The notes beneath the pieces were generated by a model, which saw nothing but the letters and a program-made list of their open reading frames with translations, did no database searches and had not been told where the DNA came from. From Bacteroidota bacterium (GTDB lineage: Bacteria; Bacteroidota; Bacteroidia; Chitinophagales; Chitinophagaceae), in assembly GCA_005883855.1 (NCBI GenBank), contig VBAU01000123.1:1-7083 (forward strand): a stretch of DNA of 7,083 nt, given 5' to 3'. How positions within the stretch are numbered: position 1 is the first letter of the stretch; the number at the start of each line of letters is the position of its first letter. Below are positions 1 to 5,773 of this stretch, piece after piece. The position numbers were made by a program, and so were the translations under genes.

Positions 1-769
1 GGTTTGGGGAAAAAAGAGAATCCATTAAGTTCCCAATTCTTTAATATCAACGTCACACTTCCTATTGAACTAAAAAAAGGTGGTGACGCGTTTATCATCA
101 ACCCGTTTTTTGAGCACAATCAGGGCGAAGTTTCGGCCAACGATTTCCATGTCGTGAGCCAGGGCTTGTTCGTCGGTTTTTTGAAAAAAGATCTCATTCC
201 CAGCTGGAACCTTCTGACAAGCTTCATTGTACGTCGCAATAAAGAGGCTGAAAAAGATGTGCAGGATGACTGGCAGTACAGGGGCGCTTTTGGCAACATG
301 GAAGAAGGATCAATCTACTTCCATAAAGCTTGGTGTCTATTACAATAAAGAGTTTTTCGGAAATTTCTTTGTACCACTGATCGGCATTGATTGGCAAATA
401 AATCCTAGGGACGTTTTATTTGGAGTACTGCCAGGCAGTTTGTGGTTCGAGCACAAGGTCAATCAAAATTTTTTTTACGGAGGGACATTTAGGGCACTTA
501 CCAACTCGTATCGCCTTCAAACGATAGATCCCTGCGCCAGCGGGGATTGCTCGGGGAAAAATTATCTAAGGATCGACGATAATCAATTAGGAATGTTCGC
601 GGACTGGTACCTCGCCAAAAGAATCGTGGTTACGGGCGAGACCGGCTACACTATACTTCGCCGATACCGCTATGGCTTTAAGGGCGATGAGGTTCACCTG
701 AAAACCGATTATAAAAATGACAACTTCTATTTTAGAGCTTCTCTGTCGTACAGGCTTCGATTGAGGTGA
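1..769 (+). CDS. DUF6268-like outer-membrane beta-barrel protein, 5'-partial and frameshifted
   Basis: The gene enters from the left edge, so its start and signal peptide are not visible. Reading is open in frame 1 from base 1 to a stop at 346-348, but family-like sequence continues in frame 2 up to the stop at 767-769. Dropping one base near 280 joins Tyr (277-279) to GALLATWKK and gives 255 visible residues in one frame. Phrases such as NPFFEHNQG, KLGVYYNKEFFG, GIDWQIN, GVLPGSLWFEHK and FRALTNSYR recall the DUF6268 family of Bacteroidota outer-membrane beta-barrels; this is from memory, not a search. Alternating polar and aromatic residues and the ending FRASLSYRLRLR fit a last barrel strand. 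The function of the family is not known to me. The frame change may be a real lesion or a sequencing error in the GGGG run at 281-284. Confidence 0.7.
276..290 (+). other. Probable frameshift site in the DUF6268-like gene
   Basis: Both frames are open across 227-345, so the switch could lie anywhere there. The best join is here: frame 1 reads DDWQY up to 279, and frame 2 reads GALLATWKK from 281, which leads directly into KLGVYYNKEFFG. The net change is one extra base, or two missing, around the GGGG run at 281-284. Confidence 0.55.
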
Positions 770-776
770 TCTCAGA

Positions 777-1022
777 TTGAAAAAAATTCGAGTATACCTC
801 ATAGAAGGAAGATGTATAACCTTAGAGTCTTGGCAAATTGCAAGTGGACGAAGAGTGCTTCACATTTCCCAACGTGCCAATTATGACTTTTCAAAATTGT
901 TTCGCCGACTTGTTAAACCCTATAAAAAGATCAGTAACCAGACAGCATTGATAAAACAAATAGAACTTGATTCAACACGAGTATTGGAAAAGGAAACTGA
1001 AATGTTAATTCAAATCAAATAA
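777..1022 (+). CDS. Small hypothetical protein, doubtful
   Basis: This is an 81-codon ORF with a TTG start, 7 bases after the stop of the preceding gene. A GAGGTGAT stretch (763-770) lies at ribosome-binding distance from the TTG, although it overlaps the end of the upstream gene and may be chance. The product begins LKKIRVYLIEGR and has a basic middle (LFRRLVKPYKK) and a charged, possibly helical end (RVLEKETEMLIQIK). There is no signal peptide, membrane segment or domain I recognise. It could be a real small basic protein, a decayed gene end or a chance ORF. The third possibility cannot be excluded, given the TTG start and the length. Confidence 0.25.
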   Translation: MKKIRVYLIEGRCITLESWQIASGRRVLHISQRANYDFSKLFRRLVKPYKKISNQTALIKQIELDSTRVLEKETEMLIQIK

Positions 1023-1573
1023 GAAAGCAATTTTTCAAAAAACAACAAAAAGAAAAAAAACAGAATTATATTGGATAACCATCCTCTCCTGTTACGACTC
1101 CTTTATCCTCTAGGATAATTAATCATTAACAAAAGATCACAGAGATTTTTTTTTACCGATTCAATTGGGCCATAACTACTGCAATTTATGTCAGGTCGTG
1201 CAAAAGGATTCGACTAATAAATAAGTCAGCCGAAGTAGTGCAAGGCGAATTTTATCCTCAAAGATTTTTTGGGAGAAACCTTTTTAAGCTGAAAAGCCGA
1301 GGATGGAGATGGATCTAGGCGTGATGGTGGTTATCCTGACACGTGTGGGCACCTACGTTTGCGGATATCAAAGAAAGATGATTGTTTTTTTGCAAAATAT
1401 GCGACTGGTTGGCCCGCTGTGGTGAATTGAACAGATTTTCCTTAGACACACGATCGCCCTCAAGCGCTTTTGGTAAAAAACGCGAAATGAAAAAAGCCAA
1501 CCGCAAAATTCAGTTATGAAACGCCTAGACCGAAACGTAGTTTTAATCTATTAAGAAACCTCTAACGATTATC
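1023..1573. other. 551-base intergenic region without a convincing gene
   Basis: The first 120 bases are A-rich and contain a small 6-bp hairpin (TTATCC TCTA GGATAA, 1103-1118) with no T tract, so it is not a good terminator. A 9-base inverted repeat, TCTAGGCGT (1314-1322) and ACGCCTAGA (1521-1529), brackets a 216-base segment. That segment holds TACGTTTG (1354-1361), a full match to the Bacteroidota -7 box but with no TTG element about 20 bases upstream, and a 63-codon minus-strand ORF with a TTG start (1315-1506) that I cannot support as a gene. TAGTTTTA (1538-1545) matches seven of eight -7 positions and lies closer to the next gene, again without a TTG. No tRNA or known riboswitch was recognised. 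Confidence 0.5.
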
Positions 1574-2242
1574 ATGAAACAGCAACTAAAGAAAATTGGT
1601 CTCTCTTTCAGTTTGGTGACGCTTTTATGCGCATCATTATTACAAGTCACCGGACAAACTGCTATGCAATTGACTAAGATTTATCTCGAGGGAGGAATAG
1701 GGCCCGGCACATTCAAAGGGTTTAATTCTGAGGTCGGCTTAAAAGCAATATTCAAAAACAAATGGAGCATGACATTATCACTCAACGGCATACAAGAAAT
1801 GACTCCCAAAAATGAGCCGTCTGATTACAAACCTGAAACAGGATATGTTCTTTTCATTCCTTACACAGGTGAAGAAACTGTTGACATGAGCATTGTTAGC
1901 CTTACGGCCGGCAGGTATTTTAGCGTGGGTAAAAATATATGGGCCACAGCCGAAGGAGGTCTTTCTTATGTGAAAGGGGAAAAAGTGAATTACGAAAGGA
2001 CCCAGCAGGTGAGCAGTAATATAATCATTGCTGCATCAACTTCCTCAAACTATACAACAACCAAAGAAAATAAGTCGACAGTAGGAGCAATGATGCAGGC
2101 TGATATTGATTGGGCCTTTGCCTCATTTATGGGGATAGGCGCCGGCGTTTATGCAAATATTAATTCTATTCAATCACCCATTGGTCTTCAAGTGAAATTG
2201 ATCATCGGCAAAATGGGCCGTATAAAGAAAAGTAAATCCTGA
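1574..2242 (+). CDS. Secreted outer-membrane beta-barrel-like protein, function unknown
   Basis: The product is 222 residues. The N-terminus has a basic start (MKQQLKKIG), a hydrophobic core (LSFSLVTLLCASLLQ) and a likely cleavage after VTG with Gln as the first mature residue, a common pattern in Bacteroidota. The rest shows short alternating strands: IYLEGGIGPGTF, SEVGLKAIF, WSMTLSLNGI, SIVSLTAGRYFSVG, IWATAEGGLSYVKG, MGIGAGVYANI and IGLQVKLIIG, with a Ser/Thr-rich loop at about residues 147-168. This resembles small porin-like or OmpX-type barrels, or outer-membrane-associated beta proteins. The basic tail KMGRIKKSKS after the last strand is unusual for a barrel, which normally ends in an aromatic residue, so the location is an inference. 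The ATG at 1574 directly precedes the signal peptide. It is followed after 31 bases by the lipoprotein gene, suggesting co-transcription. No specific family is recognised. Confidence 0.75.
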   Translation: MKQQLKKIGLSFSLVTLLCASLLQVTGQTAMQLTKIYLEGGIGPGTFKGFNSEVGLKAIFKNKWSMTLSLNGIQEMTPKNEPSDYKPETGYVLFIPYTGEETVDMSIVSLTAGRYFSVGKNIWATAEGGLSYVKGEKVNYERTQQVSSNIIIAASTSSNYTTTKENKSTVGAMMQADIDWAFASFMGIGAGVYANINSIQSPIGLQVKLIIGKMGRIKKSKS

Positions 2243-2273
2243 ACAATCAGATCAGCTGTTAAAATTGTTAATC

Positions 2274-2705
2274 ATGAAAATTTCAACGATCATTTTATTA
2301 ATCACATTCTCATTTTTTTCCTGTAAAAAAAACGAGGACAAAAATTCTACCTGTACCTCTGATGTAGCCTCTATTTCAGGGTCATATAAGATAACCGCTT
2401 ATACCTATAAAGCGAGTATGTCATCGCCGGAGGTGGATTATTTCAACATCATCTTCTCTGATGCCTGCGAAAGGGATGACATGCTAACATTTAACAGCAA
2501 CGGGAACTGGACGCTAAAGGATGCCGGCGTGGTGTGCTCTCCTTCCGGAGATGATAATGGCGCCTGGTCACTTTCGGGAAATACCATGTCTATAGATGGT
2601 GAACCTACAACAATCGAAAGCTTTGATTGCAAAAAATTGGTCCTTGTTGAAACTGATGTTATGACCGCTGGTGATAAATTGAAAATTACCCTTACAAAGC
2701 AATAA
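2274..2705 (+). CDS. Lipocalin-like lipoprotein
   Basis: The product is 143 residues from the ATG at 2274; a TTG three codons upstream (2265) is also in frame but less likely. The N-terminus is a lipoprotein signal: a hydrophobic stretch ISTIILLITFSFFS followed by Cys17, with KKNEDK after it. Charged residues just after the lipidated cysteine resemble the signal known in some Bacteroidota to send lipoproteins to the cell surface, so surface display is plausible but inferred. The mature part reads like the lipocalin-like families common in this phylum (Lipocalin_4 type): GSYKITAY, then CERDDMLTFNSNGNWTL, then GAWSLSGNTMSIDG. Besides Cys17 there are four cysteines (27, 65, 88, 119) that could form two disulfides. 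The ligand and role are unknown. The gene lies 31 bases after the beta-barrel-like gene. Confidence 0.8.
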   Translation: MKISTIILLITFSFFSCKKNEDKNSTCTSDVASISGSYKITAYTYKASMSSPEVDYFNIIFSDACERDDMLTFNSNGNWTLKDAGVVCSPSGDDNGAWSLSGNTMSIDGEPTTIESFDCKKLVLVETDVMTAGDKLKITLTKQ

Positions 2706-2827
2706 AGGAACCGCACATGTTACCCGCTTTTGCATGATGAAGGATAATGTGCCATGGAAGCTTTGCGAAAAAATTGCACCCGCAACATCGGTCGCCATAA
2801 ATTTTTAATACTATAAAAGAAGCCATC

Positions 2828-3208
2828 ATGAAAAAGATCATTGCGTTTGTCATACTGCTAACTATTGCGAAGATGAATTGCTTTTCTCAGCAATCAGATA
2901 GTTTAAAATCGATCTCGAAGACAGACTACTTGCGAAAGGGTAAAATTCAAAAAACAGCTGCATGGGTCTTACTAGGTGGAGGAATAGTAATGGCTGTCAT
3001 TGGAGTATCCGAATTTGAACCGTTGCTCGCGACCGCCGGCGTTCTCGCCGCCGCGGGGAGTATTCCATTTTTTATTGCTTCAGGTAAAAACAAAAAGAAG
3101 GCAAGATCCATGTCAACTGGATTTAAAATGGAAAATGCGCCCTCCATTCAACGAGCGAGCTTAGTCAACAGATCGTATCCGGCTGTTTCCATAAAACTTA
3201 GTTTATAA
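2828..3208 (+). CDS. Small envelope protein with signal peptide and two hydrophobic segments
   Basis: The product is 126 residues. The signal peptide is MKKIIAFVILLTIAKMNCFS with likely cleavage before QQ; Cys18 is not in a good lipobox, so a lipoprotein is unlikely. A polar stretch ends in DYLRKGKIQKTAAW. Two hydrophobic segments follow, at about residues 44-61 (glycine-rich, WVLLGGGIVMAVIG) and 65-85 (ending SIPFFIASG), then a strongly basic KNKKKAR. The last 30 residues end in PAVSIKLSL. I recall similar short proteins, with the same glycine-rich segment, an SIPFF-like segment and a basic KNKKKA, as recurrent hypothetical proteins of Bacteroidota; no function is known to me. The start is fixed by the ATG before the signal peptide. 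It lies 122 bases after the lipoprotein gene. Confidence 0.75.
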   Translation: MKKIIAFVILLTIAKMNCFSQQSDSLKSISKTDYLRKGKIQKTAAWVLLGGGIVMAVIGVSEFEPLLATAGVLAAAGSIPFFIASGKNKKKARSMSTGFKMENAPSIQRASLVNRSYPAVSIKLSL

Positions 3209-3238
3209 AAACTTTCTTATACAATAAAACGAGCCACG

Positions 3239-3256
3239 ATGAAAGAAATAGTGTAA
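3239..3256 (+). pseudogene. Possible remnant of a duplicated gene start
   Basis: ATG AAA GAA ATA GTG TAA is a five-codon ORF. The 30 or so bases around its ATG (3220-3250) align without gaps to those around the ATG of the small envelope gene (2809-2839), with about four of five positions identical, including ATAAAA and GCCA before the start. Reading on past the stop gives SSLLAII, which is hydrophobic like a signal peptide. It may be the decayed start of a tandem copy. Chance similarity in AT-rich leader sequence is the alternative. Confidence 0.2.
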
Positions 3257-3313
3257 AACTCATCGCTGCTAGCCATCATTCTAAATCACGCAACATTTTT
3301 TAATTAAAATCAC

Positions 3314-3318
3314 GGAGG
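3314..3318 (+). promoter_or_regulatory. Strong Shine-Dalgarno sequence, GGAGG
   Basis: GGAGG ends five bases before the ATG at 3324. Bacteroidota genes generally lack such a site, and the three genes upstream (starts at 1574, 2274 and 2828) show none. It supports this start for the X25 gene. Confidence 0.6.
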
Positions 3319-3323
3319 TTGTT

Positions 3324-5674
3324 ATGAAAAAAATTATTACGAACCTAATGTCTTTCGCAGCGCTAATTTTTTTTTCAATTTTGATTCCTGGTCACATTTC
3401 GGCGCAAAACAAAGTGGTCATCCCCGGAACATTTCAAAGGGTACTGGGATGCTCAGATGATTGGATGCCCGATTGTGACAACACGGCCCTTACGTTCAAT
3501 TCCTCGACAGGTTTATGGACCGGTACATTTAGTATTCCCGCCGGTTGTCATCAATACAAAGTAGCTATTAATGGAAGCTGGGATATAAGTTATGGAGAAA
3601 ACGGAGGCGGTGCCAATATCAATCTATACGTGCCGCAAGAAACTTTGATAACATTTACTTACAATCCCGCAACACACCTCGTTGAAACATCACCTATCGC
3701 GAGCGGTTTTTCTACCAGTTGTTTACCACAAGTTGTCCTTACAGGTTCGTTCCAAGATGAATTAGGCTGCAGCAGCGACTGGGATGCCAGTTGTCTGAAC
3801 ACTGCACTAATTTACTCTGCGGCTACAGGTCAGTTTGAAAATGACTTCAACCTTCCGCCGGGGTATTATGAATATCGCACGATACTAAATGGCGACTGGG
3901 CTGGCAACAATTTTGGGTATGGCGGCGTTCCAAACGGAGGCAATTACAGCATTTACCTTTGCCAATCTGCGCGAGTTCATTTTAGCTATGATCCAATAAC
4001 CCATATTGTAACAGAAAGCAATTTGAACGCGCAGCCGAACACCGTCGTCATTGCAGGCTCTTTTCAAAGTGAGGTAGGTTGCTCAAGTGATTGGCAGCCC
4101 GATTGCGACAACACACGAATGACATATGATCCTCTCCTGGGAGCGTGGGTTGATACTTTACATATTCCTGCCGGTCACTGGGAATATAAAATCACTATCA
4201 ACAATTCCTGGAACGAAAATTATGGTTTGTATGGAATACCAAATGGCGATAACATTACTCTTGATCTCTGCACTCCTGCCAAAGTGGTATTCATTTATTA
4301 CCATTCTAATTGTTATCACAACGTCTATCCGCAAATCTATGCCGACCAACCTAATACGGTTGTAGTTGCTGGTTCTTTTCAAAGTGAGCTCGGGTGCTCA
4401 GGCGATTGGCAGCCCGACTGCAACAATACCCGGATGACGTATGATCCGATCAGCGGAAGTTGGGTCACTGGGAATACAAGTGGACGCTCAATAATTCATG
4501 GGACCAAAATTACGGTCTATACGGGGAGCCTAACGGTCCGGGCATCACTTTGGATCTTTGTTATCCGGCCAAAGTCGCATTCAACTTCTCATCTTACAAT
4601 TGTTCTGGATATGGTTATGCTAATGTTATTACCAACGGTGTGTGCGTAGACAAGTTTTACGATGCCAATGTAAATGGTTATCCTGATCCTGGCGAAGAAC
4701 CTATGGGCGGCGTAGCGTTTACATTGACTGGCAATGGTATCACTCGGACGCAAAAGACCGATAACGATGGAAAGGCCGCATTTACCAATCTTCCTGATGG
4801 GGTTTATGTGATAAGAGAAAAAGTACCTTCAGGTTATTATGCTTCAATCGCGGATTCCCAAACCGTGTACTTGTTTGGAAGGGGAGCCACGGCAAACTTT
4901 GGCAATGTGTGTATCGGAGCTGGCGGAGCAAAAGGAATGGGATTCTGGGCTAGCAAAAATGGCGAAGCTGCATTAAACAACTCAGGAAAATTGGAAGATG
5001 CTTTGTGGTGGCTGCGTTATTGGGGTCTGAGAAATGCCGATGGTACGGACTTCGATCCCTACACTTATTCTCAACTAAAAACGTGGTTACTCGGGGCGAG
5101 CGCAAAAAATATGAACTATATGTTATCAGCACAGTTGGCGGCGATGTATTTAAATATAGAGCTGGGTTACGTAAGCTACGACAGATATATCTATACCCCG
5201 GGTTGTTTTTGGTGGGGGAATTTCATGAACGTATACAACCTGATATGGTACACCAATTCTTATTTGTCGTATAAGACAACCGTCGACGGCAAGGATCCGG
5301 AAAGAGGATACGTGGATTGTCTGAAAACTGCTTTCGATAATGCCAACAAGGACCTCACATTTGTACAACTTCATCCGTGTGGTGCGGCAATAACTAAAAG
5401 TGAAAAAAATACTGTTCCTGAAGGGAGCGCACTTTCCGCGGCGAAAATATGGCCGAATCCCTCCAACAATTACTTCACCCTTCGCCCGGCAAGCGTGGAC
5501 AACAAGGAAACAGTTCAATTGAAAGTTTACAACATTAATGGCCAGGAGGTATACACGGGAAAAGGTCTTTCGAATAAAGAATATCGCTTTGGAGAAAGAT
5601 TTGCTCCGGGAGTTTACATGGTTGAATTGATACAGGGTAACAACAGATCAACCTTCAAATTAGTAAAGCAGTAG
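3324..5674 (+). CDS. Secreted multi-X25 protein with T9SS sorting domain, frame-disrupted
   Basis: Frame 3 runs from the ATG at 3324 and frame 2 continues to the stop at 5672-5674. They join at about 4463-4465, where some 25 bases seem deleted; restoring them gives a 791-residue protein. Domains in order: signal peptide (MKKIITNLM to ISA, cleavage before Gln28); four X25-type modules starting near residues 30, 136, 240 and 345, each with GSFQ or GTFQ, GCSxDW, a PxGxxxYK-like strand and an NxSW or NGxW strand; an SdrD/Cna-B-like domain; an aromatic-rich module of unknown function; and a C-terminal T9SS type A sorting domain. X25 modules are known beside the catalytic domains of bacterial pullulanases, so a polysaccharide-related role is possible, but no catalytic domain is present here. 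The intact form would cross the outer membrane by the T9SS and be released or anchored. As written, translation leaves frame after Trp380 and stops at 4647-4649, losing the sorting domain. Confidence 0.85.
3411..3689 (+). repeat. X25-type module, copy 1
   Basis: Residues 30-122. Markers are VVIPGTFQ, GCSDDWMPDC, FSIPAGCHQYKVAINGSW and the closing strand ITFTYNPATHLVET. This copy is the most divergent: it has an extra Cys75 in the PAGC strand and lacks the LC cysteine found near the end of copies 2-4. Confidence 0.8.
3729..4019 (+). repeat. X25-type module, copy 2
   Basis: Residues 136-232. Markers are VVLTGSFQDELGCSSDW, LPPGYYEYRTILNGDW, YGGVPNGGNYSIYLC and VHFSYDPITHIV. The period to copy 1 is 318 bases, measured from the first VV codon (3414 to 3732). 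Confidence 0.8.
4035..4313 (+). repeat. X25-type module, copy 3
   Basis: Residues 238-330. Markers are VVIAGSFQSEVGCSSDWQ, IPAGHWEYKITINNSW, YGIPNGDNITLDLC and AKVVFIYY. It is the closest relative of copy 4, with near-identical protein wording but many differing third codon bases, and is the template for judging the copy 4 deletion. The period to copy 2 is 312 bases. Confidence 0.8.
4350..4603 (+). repeat. X25-type module, copy 4, carrying the deletion
   Basis: The first half (VVVAGSFQSELGCSGDWQ to DPISGSW) is in frame 3. The second half (GHWEYKWTLNNSWDQNYG to AKVAFNFS) is in frame 2. The eight residues that copy 3 has between SW-type Trp and Gly (VDTLHIPA) are missing. The period to copy 3 is 315 bases. 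Confidence 0.8.
4461..4468 (+). other. Site of an apparent 25-base deletion in X25 copy 4
   Basis: Copy 3 reads TGG GTT, 21 bases, GGT CAC TGG; copy 4 reads TGGGT directly followed by CACTGG. The gap is 25 bases, which changes the frame. Both edges in copy 3 carry GGT or GGGT, so a microhomology-type deletion fits. An assembly fault within the repeats is the alternative. Confidence 0.65.
4634..4912 (+). other. SdrD/Cna-B-like domain of the X25 protein
   Basis: It begins NGVCVDKFYDANVNGYPDPG and continues with GVAFTLTGNG, KTDNDGKAAFTNLPDGVYVI and REKVPSGYY. The DANVNG-PDPGE start and the FTNLPDGxYxIxE strand are typical of the prealbumin-like SdrD-B and Cna-B repeats that form stiff stalks in surface proteins, often binding calcium at the Asp-rich start. 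A spacer role between the X25 modules and the C-terminal part is likely but inferred. Confidence 0.65.
4925..5377 (+). other. Aromatic-rich module of unknown function in the X25 protein
   Basis: About 150 residues with GMGFWASKNG, WGLRNADGTDFDP, LKTWLLGASAKNMNYMLSAQ, LAAMYLNIELGYV, a Trp/Tyr-rich stretch (FWWGNFMNVYNLIWY) and an end with LKTAFDNANKDLTFVQLHPC. I recall this GFW...LRNADG...FDP...NMxYMLSAQLAAM wording in other secreted Bacteroidota proteins, usually next to SdrD/Cna-B domains and before a sorting domain, but know no name or function for it. It looks largely helical, unlike the beta domains around it. Confidence 0.55.
5438..5671 (+). other. T9SS type A C-terminal sorting domain
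   Basis: The last 78 residues read AAKIWPNPSNNYFTL, VQLKVYNINGQEVYTGKG, FAPGVYMVELIQGN and FKLVKQ. The PNP near the start, the VYNxxGQ strand, the PGVYxVxL strand and the KLVK-type end are the hallmarks of the Por_Secre_tail sorting domain, which directs cargo through the type IX system and is then removed. Confidence 0.9.
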
Positions 5675-5698
5675 ATAGTCATGACAACTCAGCCAAAG

Positions 5699-5730
5699 GC
5701 CGCGTCAATCGTGACGCGGCTTTTTGTTTT
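5699..5730 (+). terminator. Rho-independent terminator after the X25 gene
   Basis: A perfect 9-bp GC-rich stem, GCCGCGTCA (5699-5707) and TGACGCGGC (5712-5720), encloses an ATCG loop and is followed by TTTTTGTTTT. It lies 25 bases after the stop at 5674 and separates the X25 gene from lysS. The upstream side has only AAA, so it should work mainly on the + strand. Confidence 0.9.
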
Positions 5731-5754
5731 ACTCTTTCTCAATTGCTACTTTTG
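5721..5754 (+). promoter_or_regulatory. Bacteroidota-type promoter of lysS
   Basis: TACTTTTG (5747-5754) matches the Bacteroidota -7 box TAnnTTTG at every fixed position. A TTG (5724-5726) lies 20 bases upstream, as expected for the -33 element, and is part of the T tract of the preceding terminator. Transcription would begin about 5-8 bases after the box, giving a leader of only some 12-15 bases before the ATG at 5774. Confidence 0.65.
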
Positions 5755-5773
5755 CGCTTCAAAGAATTTTTTG

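Noticed and set aside
227..769. Separate 180-residue gene starting inside the DUF6268-like gene
   Set aside because: It begins in the middle of the barrel sequence without a signal peptide. Frame 1 upstream supplies the missing first part.
1103..1118. Hairpin TTATCC TCTA GGATAA as a terminator
   Set aside because: The stem is short and AT-rich and is not followed by a T run.
1315..1506. Minus-strand 63-codon ORF ending in CQDNHHHA
   Set aside because: TTG start, no ribosome-binding or promoter signal, no recognisable domain, and no minus-strand gene elsewhere in the window. The His-rich end is suggestive but too short to support a gene.
2713..2752. Inverted repeat GCACAT / ATGTGC after the lipoprotein gene as a terminator
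   Set aside because: Only six pairs around a 28-base loop, and no T tract follows.
4461..4475. Programmed ribosomal frameshift in the X25 gene
   Set aside because: There is no slippery heptamer, and comparison with copy 3 shows that eight conserved residues are missing. A programmed shift would keep them.
5005..5518. Overlapping ORFs on both strands inside the X25 gene
   Set aside because: They are in other frames of a well-supported coding region, without signal peptide, domain or start signal.
4460..5674. Separate gene starting at the TTG at 4460
   Set aside because: The TTG lies inside X25 copy 4, with no signal peptide or leader. The frame is the continuation of the 3324 gene after the deletion, not an independent start.
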